Assembly: GCF_003264365.1 (NCBI RefSeq)
Contig: NZ_PYAK01000039.1
Location: 1 to 53,362 of the forward strand
DNA from: Micromonospora noduli
GTDB taxonomy: Bacteria > Actinomycetota > Actinomycetes > Mycobacteriales > Micromonosporaceae
Direction of reading: 5' to 3'
DNA: 53,362 nucleotides
Below the pieces are notes generated by a model. That model made no database searches. It saw only the letters and a list, made by a program, of their open reading frames with translations, and had not been told where the DNA came from. This document shows positions 36,598 through 45,352 of the stretch, in pieces. The stretch's first letter is position 1. Each line of letters opens with the position of its first letter. Made by a program: the position numbers and the translations under genes.

Positions 36598-36689
36598 CGC
36601 CCGCCCGTGCGCCCGCCCGCCATGCGCCCGCCGCCCGCCCGTGCGCCCGCCCGCCATGCGCCCGCCGCCCGCCCGTGCGCCCGCCCGCC
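36598..36689. repeat. 34-bp period tandem repeat
   Basis: A C-rich unit containing GTGCGCCCGCCCGCC recurs at 34-base spacing (anchors at 36607, 36641, 36675), about 2.7 copies, with no spacers. It lies just past the 3' end of the minus-strand metallophosphoesterase. Confidence 0.85.
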
Positions 36690-36729
36690 TGCCCGACGCC
36701 TGCCGTCCGGCTGCCGGCTCAGTGCTGGC

Positions 36730-37473
36730 TCAGCGGCCGTCGCGGGGGCCGAAGGCGGTCAGCGCGTCGGCGTCGCTGTGCTGGGAGCGCAGGTACTCGT
36801 CCGCCCAGGCGGCGGCGTCGGGGAAGGTCGACTCCGCCGAGACGCGGGCGCAGGCCAGGTCCACGTCGAAGGCGGTGCGGCGCAGCTGGATGCCCGGCCC
36901 GAGCAGCGCCCACCACGCGCCTGCGCCCCCGTACGGCATGCCGATGCTGCCCGGGTTGACCACCAGACGCCGGTCGACCAGCCGGGTGAAGGGCATGTGC
37001 GTGTGGCCGCAGACCACCGTGGTGATCTCGGCGGACAGACCGTCGAACACCTCCGCCCAGCGCGCCATCCGGGAGTCGACGAGCACGACCTCCTCGTCAT
37101 CGCGGGGCGTGGCGTGGCAGAACAGCGTCGGCCCGAGGCCGTCGATCTCCAACGTCGCCGTCGCCGGCAGCGCGCCGAGCCGGGCCACCTGGTCGGCGCG
37201 CAGCTGCCCGGCGGCCCAGTTCGACACCTCGATCGACGCCGGGCGGCCGGCCCGGGCCTCGACCAGCTCGCGGTCGGCATTGCCGCCGACCCAGCACACC
37301 CGGTCGCCCAGGCCGGCGAGCACGTCCAGCACCTCGACCGGTTGCGGGCCGGCGGCGATGTCGCCGGTGAGCACGATCAGATCGGCGGCGGCGACGTCCG
37401 GCTCGGCCAGTACGGCCTCCAGCGCCGGCAGGACACCATGGATGTCGGAGAGCACCGCAACTCGGTTCACCAT
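36730..37473 (-). CDS. YfcE/MJ0936-like metallophosphoesterase
   Basis: This 247-aa cytoplasmic phosphoesterase has the metal-binding series VAVLSDIHGVLPAL, IVLTGDIAAG, VGGNADREL (in place of GNHD), TLFCHATPRD and VVCGHTHMPF, then VVNPGSIGMPYGG. This is the small YfcE-type calcineurin fold, distinct from the anchored enzyme at 8319. The substrate may be a phosphodiester; it is not known. It is monocistronic, with crp upstream on the same strand separated by a terminator. Confidence 0.87.
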   Translation of the reverse strand: MVNRVAVLSDIHGVLPALEAVLAEPDVAAADLIVLTGDIAAGPQPVEVLDVLAGLGDRVCWVGGNADRELVEARAGRPASIEVSNWAAGQLRADQVARLGALPATATLEIDGLGPTLFCHATPRDDEEVVLVDSRMARWAEVFDGLSAEITTVVCGHTHMPFTRLVDRRLVVNPGSIGMPYGGAGAWWALLGPGIQLRRTAFDVDLACARVSAESTFPDAAAWADEYLRSQHSDADALTAFGPRDGR

Positions 37474-37535
37474 GGCCCCACCCTCACCGCGGGCATCGCC
37501 TCCAGGCCAGCGATTCTGCGTCAGGCAGACGGCAA

Positions 37536-37574
37536 ACGTCCCCGCCTACCGTCGGTGACGGCAGGCGGGGACGT
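37536..37574 (-). terminator. Terminator of crp
   Basis: An 18-base inverted repeat (37536-37553 and 37557-37574, one mismatch) with a 3-base loop lies 10 bases after the crp stop on the minus strand. Confidence 0.85.
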
Positions 37575-37584
37575 CGGGTGCTGC

Positions 37585-38262
37585 TCAGACGCGGGCGCGA
37601 CGGGCCAGGCGCTCCGGGTCCAGGATGATGATGCTCTTGCCGTCCAACCGCAGCCAGCCGCGCGAGGCGAAGTCGGCGAGCGCCTTGTTGACGGTCTCCC
37701 GCGAGGCGCCGACGAGCTGGGCGATCTCCTCCTGGGTGAGGTCGTGGGTCACCCGCAGAACGCCGCCGTCGCGGGTGCCGAAGCGGCCCGCCATCTGGAG
37801 CAGGTTCTTGGCGACCCGGCCCGGCACGTCCGTGAAGATCAGGTCGGCGAGCGAGTCGTTGGTCCGGCGCAGCCGCCGGGCGAGCACCCGGAGCAGCTGC
37901 TCGGCGATCTCCGGGCGGTTGTTGAGCCACGGCCGCAGCGCCTGCTTACGCAGCCGCACCAGCCTGGTGTCGGTCACCGCGGTGGCGGTCGCCGTACGCG
38001 GACCCGGGTCGAAGAGCGACAGCTCACCGACCATGTCCGACGGCCCCATCACCGCGATGAGGTTCTGCCGGCCGTCCGCTGCGCGGCGACCAACCTTGAT
38101 CTTCCCGGACAGCAGGATGTAGAGGCTGTCACCGGGCTCGCCCTCATTGAAGACGATCTCGCCCTTGCGGACCTCGATCGTCTCCATCTCCTTGGCAAGC
38201 GCCTCGGCAGCTTCCGGGTCAACACCCTGGAAGATCCCGCTGCGGGCCAGTACCTCGTCCAT
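37585..38262 (-). CDS. crp: Crp/Fnr-family cAMP receptor regulator
   Basis: This 225-aa protein begins MDEVLARSGIFQGVDPEAAE, typical of actinobacterial Crp/GlxR. The cyclic-nucleotide-binding domain includes GEPGDSLYILLSGKIKV and MVGELSLFDPGPRTATATA (phosphate-binding cassette with Glu and Arg). A dimerisation helix and winged helix-turn-helix (LTQEEIAQLVGASRETVNKAL) follow. It should be a global regulator responding to cAMP; no Fe-S cysteines are seen. GGAGGT stands about 7 bases before the ATG. It is divergent from cbiZ. Confidence 0.93.
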   Translation of the reverse strand: MDEVLARSGIFQGVDPEAAEALAKEMETIEVRKGEIVFNEGEPGDSLYILLSGKIKVGRRAADGRQNLIAVMGPSDMVGELSLFDPGPRTATATAVTDTRLVRLRKQALRPWLNNRPEIAEQLLRVLARRLRRTNDSLADLIFTDVPGRVAKNLLQMAGRFGTRDGGVLRVTHDLTQEEIAQLVGASRETVNKALADFASRGWLRLDGKSIIILDPERLARRARV

Positions 38263-38405
38263 TGCGCACCTCCGGTTGCGCGTGCCGTCCGTCGGCCGGG
38301 GCCGCCGTCCGCTGATCCCCTCGCGCGCCGCCAAGTCTAGGCGCACGTGAGCATGAATCAGAGGTCGCCCCTGGAATCTTGATCGGTGGGCGTAACCTGC
38401 CCGAC

Positions 38406-39113
38406 GTGCTGACCGAGCCGACTCTGACCAGCCGCGCCGAGGACGGGCGCCACGTCCCGCTGCTCGTCTGGCGCGCGGACGTGCCCCTACGGGCGGTCAG
38501 CAGTGCTCCGCTGGGCGGTGGCATCGGGGTCCGGCGGTGGGTGTTGAACGCGACCGTACCGATGTCGTACGACCGGGATGACCCCGCGGCGCACCTGGCC
38601 TCAATCGCCGCCGAGCTGGCCCTCGACGGGCCCGGTGTTGGTCTGCTGACCGGCGTCGATGTGACCGAGGTGGTCGCGCGAACCGACGCCGGGGTGCGGG
38701 CCTGGGCGACGGTCGGGCTCGGCACGCCGGTGCCCGCGGCCGCGCCGACGCCAGCCGCGCTGGCCCCACACGTCGGCACTGTCAACATCGTGGTGTACGT
38801 GCCGGCCCGGCTCGCCGACTCGGCACTGGTGAATGCGGTGGCCACCGCGACCGAGGCGAAGACCCAGGCGATCACCGAGCTGGGGATGCCGGGGACCGGT
38901 ACGCCCACCGACGCGGTCACAGTGCTCTGCCCGGTGGACGGGCCGGAGGCCGCGTACGGCGGGCCGCGCTCCACCTGGGGTGCCCCGCTCGCCCGAGCCG
39001 TGCACGCGGCGGTGCTCGCCGGGGGTTCCCGGCCGGTCGTGCCGTGGTCCGAGCAGCTCAGGGGCGCAAAGTCCAACCGATCGGCTGTCGTCGGCGCGTT
39101 TAACGACCGGTAG
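38406..39113 (+). CDS. cbiZ: Adenosylcobinamide amidohydrolase CbiZ
   Basis: This 235-aa protein matches the CbiZ family (PF01955), which removes the aminopropanol part of adenosylcobinamide to salvage corrinoids. Visible features are LGGGIGVRRWVLNATVPMSY, GLLTGVDVTEVV, VNIVVYVPARLADSALVNAV, ATEAKTQAITELG and GTPTDAVTVLCP. A GTG (VLTEPTLTSR) is chosen; a TTG 27 bases upstream is possible and neither has a strong ribosome site. No other cobalamin gene is near. It is divergent from crp and may be under its control. Confidence 0.8.
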   Translation: MLTEPTLTSRAEDGRHVPLLVWRADVPLRAVSSAPLGGGIGVRRWVLNATVPMSYDRDDPAAHLASIAAELALDGPGVGLLTGVDVTEVVARTDAGVRAWATVGLGTPVPAAAPTPAALAPHVGTVNIVVYVPARLADSALVNAVATATEAKTQAITELGMPGTGTPTDAVTVLCPVDGPEAAYGGPRSTWGAPLARAVHAAVLAGGSRPVVPWSEQLRGAKSNRSAVVGAFNDR

Positions 39114-39124
39114 GGTCGCGGGCG

Positions 39125-40303
39125 ATGTACGCTCCCGCCCCTCTCGCGTCCCGCCCGCGTCGCCGCGTCGCCCTCGGCCTCGCCGCGCTGCTGGCCGCCC
39201 TCCTCGTGGCCGGCTGTGCCGACCCCGGTGGTGAGGCACCCGTCTGGCAGCCAGGCGCGGGAGGTGGTGGCACCGGCGCGCCGGTCTCCACGACCGGCCC
39301 CAAGGCCACCGGGCCCGCATCGTCCGGTCAGGGTGGCGCGATCTCGCTCTCCGCCACCGGCGACATCATCATGGGCAACGCGCCCAGTCGGCTGCCCGCC
39401 GCCGGCGGTAAGGGCTTCTTCAACTCGGTCACCGAGGCGCTCAAGGCCGACCTGGTGATGGGCAACCTTGAGGAGCCGTTGACTGTCGACACCGGCACCG
39501 GCAAGTGCGGGGCGAACTCCACCCGCTGCTTCCAGTTCCGCGCCCCGCCGGAGTACGCCGCGCACCTGCGCGACGCCGGCTTCGACGTGCTCAACCAGGC
39601 CAACAACCATGGCTACGACTACGGGCCCAAGGGCTACGAGAACACCCAGAAGGCGCTGAAGAAGTACGACCTGGAGCACACCGGCGCGCCGAACGAGATC
39701 ACCGTGGTCGACGTCAAGGGCGTCAAGGTCGCCGTCGCCGGCTTCTCGTCGTACGTCTGGTCCAACAGCCTCGTCGACATCGACAAGGCGAAGGCGGTGG
39801 TCGCCAAGGCCGCCACCATGGCCGACCTGGTCGTGGTGCAGGTGCACATGGGTGGCGAGGGCGTCGACAAGACCCGGGTGAAGCCCGGCACGGAGATGTT
39901 TCTGGGCGAGAACCGGGGCGACCCGGTGAAGTTCTCGCACGCCATGATCGACGCTGGCGCCGACCTGATCGTCGGGCACGGCCCGCACGTGCTGCGCGGG
40001 ATGGAGTTCTACCAGGGGCGCCTGATCGCGTACAGCCTGGGCAACTTTGCCGGCGGCGGCAACTCGCTGAGCAACGACGGCCGCCTCGGCTGGGGCGGCG
40101 TACTGAAGGTGTCGCTCAAGCCGGACGGCAGTTGGGCCGGCGGCTCGTTCACCTCCACGTACATGAACTCCGCCGGCAAGCCGACGATGGACCCGGACGA
40201 CCGGGGCCTGGGCCTGGTCACCGAGTTGAGCCGTGCCGACTTCCCGAAGGGCGGCGCTCGCCTCGACGGGCAGGGGAAGATCTCGGCGCCGACCGGCGGC
40301 TGA
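39125..40303 (+). CDS. CapA-family lipoprotein
   Basis: This 392-aa lipoprotein has its signal peptide ending LLVAGC (Cys 31), a Gly/Pro/Thr linker, then a CapA/PgsA metallophosphatase-like domain. That domain shows SLSATGDIIMGN, VMGNLEEPLT, VLNQANNHGYDYG, VVVQVHMGGEG, ADLIVGHGPHVLRGMEF and IAYSLGNFAG. Such proteins assist poly-gamma-glutamate or capsule synthesis; no capB/C is here, so the role is open. It lies 11 bp after cbiZ and 20 bp before nth. Confidence 0.87.
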   Translation: MYAPAPLASRPRRRVALGLAALLAALLVAGCADPGGEAPVWQPGAGGGGTGAPVSTTGPKATGPASSGQGGAISLSATGDIIMGNAPSRLPAAGGKGFFNSVTEALKADLVMGNLEEPLTVDTGTGKCGANSTRCFQFRAPPEYAAHLRDAGFDVLNQANNHGYDYGPKGYENTQKALKKYDLEHTGAPNEITVVDVKGVKVAVAGFSSYVWSNSLVDIDKAKAVVAKAATMADLVVVQVHMGGEGVDKTRVKPGTEMFLGENRGDPVKFSHAMIDAGADLIVGHGPHVLRGMEFYQGRLIAYSLGNFAGGGNSLSNDGRLGWGGVLKVSLKPDGSWAGGSFTSTYMNSAGKPTMDPDDRGLGLVTELSRADFPKGGARLDGQGKISAPTGG

Positions 40304-40323
40304 CCCGACGAGGAGCGTCCGGG

Positions 40324-41133
40324 GTGCGACGTAGGCTGACCGTCGTGACCAGTAGCCCTCCCGGTGCCAGCGAGACCGATCTCGGGCGCAAACGCCGTGC
40401 CCGCAAGATCGGCCGGGTGCTGGCCGAGACGCATCCCGACGCGCATTGTGAGCTGGACCACTCCAACGCTCTGGAGTTGGCCGTCGCCACGATCCTGTCC
40501 GCGCAGTGCACGGACAAGAAGGTCAACGAGGTCACCCCGAAGCTCTTCGCCCGCTACCCGAGCGCTGCCGCGTACGCCGGCGCCGACCGGGGCGAGATGG
40601 AGGAGCTGATCCGGCCCACCGGCTTCTACCGCAACAAGACCGACTCACTGCTCAAGCTCGGTCAGGCCCTCCTCGACCGGTACGACGGCACGGTCCCGGG
40701 CCGGCTCGTCGACCTGGTGACGCTCCCCGGCATCGGCCGCAAGACCGCCAACGTGATCCTGGGCAACGCCTTCGACGTCCCGGGCATCACCGTCGACACG
40801 CACTTCCAGCGGCTGGTCCACCGGTGGCGGCTGACCACCGAGACCGACCCGGTCAAGATCGAGCACGCGGTCGGCGCGCTGTACGACAAGCGCGACTGGA
40901 CCATGCTCTCGCACCGGATCATCTTCCACGGGCGACGGGTCTGCCACGCGCGCAAGCCGGCCTGCGGCGCCTGCACGCTCGCGAAGCTCTGCCCTTCGTA
41001 CGGCACCGGCCCGACCGAGCCGGCGGCCGCCGCCAAGCTGCTCAAGGGCCCTCGGGCGCGCGACCTCGCGGTAGCTGCCGGGGTCGACCCGGAGCTGGTG
41101 CCGGAGCAGGCGATCACGGCGGAGGTGCCGTGA
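40324..41133 (+). CDS. nth: Endonuclease III (DNA glycosylase/AP lyase)
   Basis: This 269-aa base-excision repair enzyme removes oxidised pyrimidines. The helix-hairpin-helix LPGIGRKTANV carries catalytic Lys 140, and VDTH gives Asp 158. The [4Fe-4S] site is C-X6-C-X2-C-X5-C (207, 214, 217, 223). The GTG at 40324 is preferred for its GAGGAG site eight bases upstream; a second GTG at 40345 would remove seven residues. The Arg/Lys-rich N-terminus is longer than in E. coli. Its stop overlaps the next start (GTGA). Confidence 0.93.
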   Translation: MRRRLTVVTSSPPGASETDLGRKRRARKIGRVLAETHPDAHCELDHSNALELAVATILSAQCTDKKVNEVTPKLFARYPSAAAYAGADRGEMEELIRPTGFYRNKTDSLLKLGQALLDRYDGTVPGRLVDLVTLPGIGRKTANVILGNAFDVPGITVDTHFQRLVHRWRLTTETDPVKIEHAVGALYDKRDWTMLSHRIIFHGRRVCHARKPACGACTLAKLCPSYGTGPTEPAAAAKLLKGPRARDLAVAAGVDPELVPEQAITAEVP

Positions 41134-41813
41134 ACCGCCGCCGCCTCGCCCTTGCCGTCCTGCCGCTGCTGCTGGCCGTCACCGGCTGCACCAGCGGCAC
41201 GGCCGACGACGAGCCAGCCCCCCGGCCGGCCGCCGCTGAACGACCTTCGCCGTTCCGGGACTGCGCCACACTGAGCACGGCGCCCAGGACCACGCCGCCC
41301 GGCTCCGGCACGACGACCCCCACAACGGACACCCCCGCGTCGCCCGGCACGACGGCCCCCAATGGCCCGACGGCCCCCGTCGCTGGCGGGTCGGCGCTGC
41401 CGGAGTTGACGCTCTCCTGCTTCACCGGCGGTGCCCCCGTCGTGCTGCGCGAGGTGGCCGGGCCGGCGGTGATCAACGTGTGGGCTTCCTGGTGCCCGCC
41501 GTGCCGCAAGGAGCTCCCCGCCTTCCAACGCCTCAGCGAGCGGGCCGCCGGTCAGCTCCAGGTGGTCGGGGTCAACAGTCGGGACAGCCGGGGCGGCGCC
41601 CAGTCCATCGGTGAGGACTTCGGCGTCCGGTTCCCGATCCTGGTGGACCAGGGCGAGGCGCTACAGCGCGAGCTGAAGCGCAACGCCATTCCGCTGACCC
41701 TCTTCGTCGACGCCGACGGTCAGGTCCGGCACATCGACGCCAGCGGTGCTCTCGACGACACCAAGCTCGCCAAGCTGGTCCGCCAGCACCTCGGCCTGGC
41801 GGTGCCGGCGTGA
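41130..41813 (+). CDS. TlpA/ResA-like thioredoxin lipoprotein
   Basis: The GTG-initiated 227-aa protein has a lipoprotein signal (Cys 20), a Thr/Pro-rich linker, and an extracytoplasmic thioredoxin domain with NVWASWCPPCRKELPAF (active-site Cys 122 and 125) and the cis-Pro segment NAIPLTLFVDADG. It should reduce or exchange disulfides in exported proteins or cytochromes. The gene order nth, this gene, NUDIX, marP matches that recalled for Mycobacterium tuberculosis Rv3674c-Rv3671c. Both ends overlap neighbours by 4 bp. Confidence 0.92.
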   Translation: MNRRRLALAVLPLLLAVTGCTSGTADDEPAPRPAAAERPSPFRDCATLSTAPRTTPPGSGTTTPTTDTPASPGTTAPNGPTAPVAGGSALPELTLSCFTGGAPVVLREVAGPAVINVWASWCPPCRKELPAFQRLSERAAGQLQVVGVNSRDSRGGAQSIGEDFGVRFPILVDQGEALQRELKRNAIPLTLFVDADGQVRHIDASGALDDTKLAKLVRQHLGLAVPA

Positions 41814-42502
41814 CCCGTCGGCCCCCCGAGTGGATCGAGCCGTTGCTGACCCGGCTGGGCACCGCCCGCGCCGAGGACTTCACCCGGCTGACCACGCCGG
41901 CTGAGGGCGGTCGGGAGAGCGCCGTGCTGGTGCTGCTCGGCGAGCAGCCCGGCGCGGGTCCCGACGTGCTGGTCCTGCAACGCGCCGCCACCCTGCGCAA
42001 CCACGCCGGCCAGCCCGCCTTTCCCGGGGGTGCGGCCGACCCGGAGGACGCCGACGTCCGCGCCACCGCCCTGCGCGAGGCGAACGAGGAGGTGGGCCTC
42101 GACCCGGCCAGCGTGACAGTGCTGGCCGAGCTGCCGAAACTGTGGATCCCGGTCAGCGACTTCGTGGTCACGCCGGTGCTGGCCTGGTGGCACGACCCGC
42201 ACCCGGTGCACCCACGGGAGCCGGCCGAGGTGGCACACGTCGCCCGCCTGCCAGTCAGCGAGCTGGTCGATCCGGCCAACCGACTGCGGGTCCGGCACCC
42301 GAGCGGCTGGATCGGGCCGGCGTTCTCGGCGCGCGGGATGCTCGTCTGGGGCTTCACCGCCGGGGTGCTCGCAACCCTGCTCGAGATGGGCGGCTGGGCC
42401 CGTCCCTGGTCGCGCGGGCGGGTGGTGGAGCTTCCGCCGACCGGGGCGACACCGGCCCCGTCCGCCGGCACCGACGACGCCGACGAGAACGCCCTGCGCT
42501 GA
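41810..42502 (+). CDS. NUDIX CoA pyrophosphatase
   Basis: The GTG-initiated 230-aa NUDIX hydrolase has the box GGAADPEDADVRATALREAN followed directly by EEVGL, with an upstream RAATLRNHAGQPAFPGG segment typical of CoA pyrophosphatases (UPF0035). It should split CoA or related nucleotides to phosphopantetheine and 3',5'-ADP. It is coupled to the thioredoxin gene and followed after 63 bp by marP. A Pro/Asp-rich C-terminal tail of about 25 residues looks disordered. Confidence 0.9.
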   Translation: MTRRPPEWIEPLLTRLGTARAEDFTRLTTPAEGGRESAVLVLLGEQPGAGPDVLVLQRAATLRNHAGQPAFPGGAADPEDADVRATALREANEEVGLDPASVTVLAELPKLWIPVSDFVVTPVLAWWHDPHPVHPREPAEVAHVARLPVSELVDPANRLRVRHPSGWIGPAFSARGMLVWGFTAGVLATLLEMGGWARPWSRGRVVELPPTGATPAPSAGTDDADENALR

Positions 42503-42565
42503 CCGCACGGTCACCATCCGCAAGCGATGGTCATCCGGTGGGCACACTGCCCGTACGCTTGACCC

Positions 42566-43744
42566 GTGTCCGTCGTGGATCTCGTCCTGCTGCTGCTCAT
42601 GCTCGTGTTCGCGATCAGCGGATACCGCCAGGGTTTCGTCATCGGCGTCACGTCGTTGTCCGGCTTCTTCCTGGGTCTGCTGCTGGGTCTCCAGCTCGGG
42701 CCGCTGTTCGCCAGACAGTTCGTGGACGCCGGCACCCGTGTACTGATCTCGCTGGTGGCCATCTTCGGGCTGGCGGTGGTCGGGCAGGCCCTCGCCGGTT
42801 GGCTCGGCTCGCACCTGCGCAAGACGATCACCAGCGACGTGGGTAAACGGGCCGACGACGTCGGTGGGGCGCTCGTCTCGCTGTTCGCGGTGCTCCTGCT
42901 CGCCTGGCTGGTCGCGGTGCCGCTCGGCTCGTCCTCGGTGCCCTGGCTCGCCGCCTCAGTCCGCAACAGCGCGTTGATCACGGTGGTCAACCAGGTCCTG
43001 CCGGAGCAGGCCCAGCAGCTGTCCACGGCGTTGGAGGACACCGTCGACACCGACGGGTTCCCGGACGTCTTCGGTGACCTCGCGCCCACCCGGGCCCGGC
43101 AGGTCGACCCGCCGGACCCGGCACTGGCCGGCTCGCAGGTGGTGGTCAGCGGTCAGCAGTCGGTCGTGAAGGTGCTCGGTTCCGCGCCCAGCTGCTCACG
43201 CCGGATCGAGGGTTCCGGCTTCGTGTACGCGGACGACCGGGTGATGACCAACGCGCACGTCGTGGCCGGCACCCGCTCGGTGGCCGTGGAGCTGGGCGGC
43301 GAGCGGTACGACGGCAAGGTGGTGGTCTACGACCCGAACCGGGATCTGGCGGTGCTGCTCGTGCCCGGGCTGCCCGGGCCGTCCCTGCGGTTCGCCGCCG
43401 GCAACGCGGGCAGCGGCTCCGACGCCATCGTGCTCGGCTTCCCGCTCGACGGCCCGTACAACGCGCAGTCGGCGCGGGTCCGGGACGTCGACCGGATCAA
43501 GGGCCCGGACATCTACTCGTCCAGCGAGGTGACCCGGGAGATCTACACGATCCGGGCGCTGGTGCGCAGCGGCAACTCGGGCGGTCCGCTGCTCTCCGCC
43601 AACGGCCTGGTGCTCGGCGTGATCTTCGCGGCGGCGTCCGACGACCCGAACACCGGCTTCGCCGTCACGGCGGCCGAGGCCCGCCCGGTGGCGTTGGCCG
43701 GTGCCGAACGCAACCGGCAGGTCGCCACCGGCGAGTGCACCTGA
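42566..43744 (+). CDS. marP: MarP-family membrane serine protease
   Basis: The GTG-initiated 392-aa protein has four N-terminal TM helices of the CvpA/colicin-V type (about 4-120), a linker, and a periplasmic chymotrypsin-like protease. The triad is His 231 (MTNAHVVAG), Asp 260 (DPNRDLAVL) and Ser 338 (RSGNSGGPLL). Cys 210 (PSCSRRIEGSGF) and Cys 391 near the C-terminus may form a stabilising disulfide. MarP of M. tuberculosis maintains intrabacterial pH under acid stress by cleaving envelope proteins, including a peptidoglycan hydrolase. It is convergent with the PAP2 gene, 19 bp away. Confidence 0.93.
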   Translation: MSVVDLVLLLLMLVFAISGYRQGFVIGVTSLSGFFLGLLLGLQLGPLFARQFVDAGTRVLISLVAIFGLAVVGQALAGWLGSHLRKTITSDVGKRADDVGGALVSLFAVLLLAWLVAVPLGSSSVPWLAASVRNSALITVVNQVLPEQAQQLSTALEDTVDTDGFPDVFGDLAPTRARQVDPPDPALAGSQVVVSGQQSVVKVLGSAPSCSRRIEGSGFVYADDRVMTNAHVVAGTRSVAVELGGERYDGKVVVYDPNRDLAVLLVPGLPGPSLRFAAGNAGSGSDAIVLGFPLDGPYNAQSARVRDVDRIKGPDIYSSSEVTREIYTIRALVRSGNSGGPLLSANGLVLGVIFAAASDDPNTGFAVTAAEARPVALAGAERNRQVATGECT

Positions 43745-43763
43745 GCGTGGCCGCGGGGCGAGC

Positions 43764-44471
43764 TCAGCTCCGAGCCGTCAGGGCGGGGCGCCCGACGGTC
43801 GGTAGCTTCGCCCGGCCCCACCGCAGCCCCCGGTCCAGCACGGCACGCGCCATGATCGCGACGCATGTGCCGCCGTTGAGGAAGGACGCCACCACGTCGC
43901 TCGGGTGGTGCATTCCCCGGTACATCCGGGTCATCGCCACGCCCAGCGGCACCATCAGCAGCAGCGTCCACCAGGCGACCTTCGCGCCGGTGCTCCGTGC
44001 CCGCAGCGCCAGCAGCACGGCGATGCCGACGTAGAGCGCCACCGCCGCCGAGGTGTGCCCGGACGGAAAGCTCGACGTGGGTGGCGAGACGTCCATGTGC
44101 TCCACCGCCGGCCGCTGACGGTCGATCGCCAGCGTGGTCAGCAGGAACACCAGTGCCTGGGCGGTCACCGCCGCGCACAGGAACAGCGGCTCGCGCCAGC
44201 GCTTCAGCCAGAGCCGCAGCGCCAACGCCACCAGCACGGTGACCACGACGATCATCTGGGTGCTGGCCAGCGTGCTGAACACCAGCGAGACGTTGTTCCA
44301 GTCGCCGGTGCGGTCGGCGGCCAGTTCCCGGTTCACCGCGTCCTCCACGGTGAACGGCCAGGTCCTGGCGAACACCCGGGTGACCAGCACCCCGAGCAGC
44401 ACCATGAGCCCGAGCAGGAGGGACACCGGCAGCAGTACCCGCCGGACGATCTGGACCACGGTCTCGGACAT
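43764..44471 (-). CDS. PAP2-family membrane phosphatase (a)
   Basis: This 235-aa membrane protein has six hydrophobic segments and the three PAP2 motifs: DRQRP (motif 1, K/RxxxxxxRP-like), FPSGHTSA (motif 2), and TRMYRGMHHPSDV (motif 3, with catalytic His). It should dephosphorylate a lipid phosphate such as undecaprenyl pyrophosphate or phosphatidate on the outer face. A second, divergent-sequence PAP2 gene lies 37 bp upstream on the same strand. The pair adjoins the type VII secretion genes. Confidence 0.9.
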   Translation of the reverse strand: MSETVVQIVRRVLLPVSLLLGLMVLLGVLVTRVFARTWPFTVEDAVNRELAADRTGDWNNVSLVFSTLASTQMIVVVTVLVALALRLWLKRWREPLFLCAAVTAQALVFLLTTLAIDRQRPAVEHMDVSPPTSSFPSGHTSAAVALYVGIAVLLALRARSTGAKVAWWTLLLMVPLGVAMTRMYRGMHHPSDVVASFLNGGTCVAIMARAVLDRGLRWGRAKLPTVGRPALTARS

Positions 44472-44508
44472 GGGTCGGCCAGTACCCGGCCGACCTCGTC
44501 CTCACTCC

Positions 44509-45300
44509 TCAGGCCGCTCCCGGCTGCCGCTCGACCTCGGGAGCGACGCCGTCGCGGGTCGGCCGGACCGGCCGAAGACCGGTGTGTGCCCGCCAACTGG
44601 TGAACGCGGCGGTGGTAGCCGCGACCACAGCCACACCGAGCAACCATCCACCCACCACGTCGCTGGTGAAGTGCACGCCCAACGCCACCCTGCTCAGCCC
44701 GGTCACCACTGTGAGCAGGACCGCCGCCACCCAGAGCGCGGCCCGCGCCACCCCCCGTCGGGCGTACGGCAGGAGCACCAGCAGCAGCACCCCGGCGGCC
44801 AGGGTGGCGTTCAGCGCGTGCCCGGAGGGGAACGAGTAGCCGGCGGCCCGGGCCACCGGGGCCAGCAACTCCGGCCGGTCCCGGCCGACCAGCAACTTGA
44901 GCAGCGGGCCGATCAACCCGCCGACGACCATGGTGGTGGCCGCCCAGAGGGCCAGCCGGCGGGCTCCCCGGCGCAGCAGCCAGACCACCAGGAGCAGGGC
45001 GACGGCGCGCAGTGGCATCGGTGCGAACACCTCGGTCCAGACCCGCATCAGCACGACCCAGGCCGGGTGATCCTGGGCGTAGCCGTGCAGCGCGTCGGTG
45101 ACCGCCGTGTCCAGCCGGTGCAGCGGTGCCCAGGCGCCGAGCACCAGCAGTGTGAGCAGCGCGAACGGCACCAGCACCAGGAACGCCGCCGTCGCGGCGA
45201 GAGTGAGCCGCAGACCCAACGCATGGTCGGGATCGAATCGGCGGTGCCGCCAGGACGGCTGGCCGGTGGGGGCGAGGGTGGGCGGCCGGTGCGTACTCAT
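44509..45300 (-). CDS. PAP2-family membrane phosphatase (b)
   Basis: This 263-aa membrane phosphatase has motifs KLLVGRDRPEL (motif 1), YSFPSGHALNATLAAG (motif 2) and GLSRVALGVHFTSDVVGGWL (motif 3). It has a longer cytoplasmic N-terminus (MSTHRPPTLAPTGQPSW) than its neighbour. It is more like the YodM/PgpB-type than the downstream enzyme, so the two are probably not recent duplicates. It is on the same strand as mycP, 52 bp downstream of its stop. Confidence 0.9.
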   Translation of the reverse strand: MSTHRPPTLAPTGQPSWRHRRFDPDHALGLRLTLAATAAFLVLVPFALLTLLVLGAWAPLHRLDTAVTDALHGYAQDHPAWVVLMRVWTEVFAPMPLRAVALLLVVWLLRRGARRLALWAATTMVVGGLIGPLLKLLVGRDRPELLAPVARAAGYSFPSGHALNATLAAGVLLLVLLPYARRGVARAALWVAAVLLTVVTGLSRVALGVHFTSDVVGGWLLGVAVVAATTAAFTSWRAHTGLRPVRPTRDGVAPEVERQPGAA

Positions 45301-45352
45301 GGGTCCGTTCTACCCGGCCGGGCAGCCGGTCAGGCCTGCCGGTCGGTCGCGA

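Noticed and set aside
36598..36689. Possible CRISPR array
   Set aside because: The 34-bp units are contiguous with no unique spacers and no cas gene is present.
38345..38361. Crp-type site in the crp/cbiZ promoter region
   Set aside because: CGTGAGCATGAATCAGA only loosely matches the TGTGA-N6-TCACA consensus; the half-site spacing is off by one and the right half is poor.
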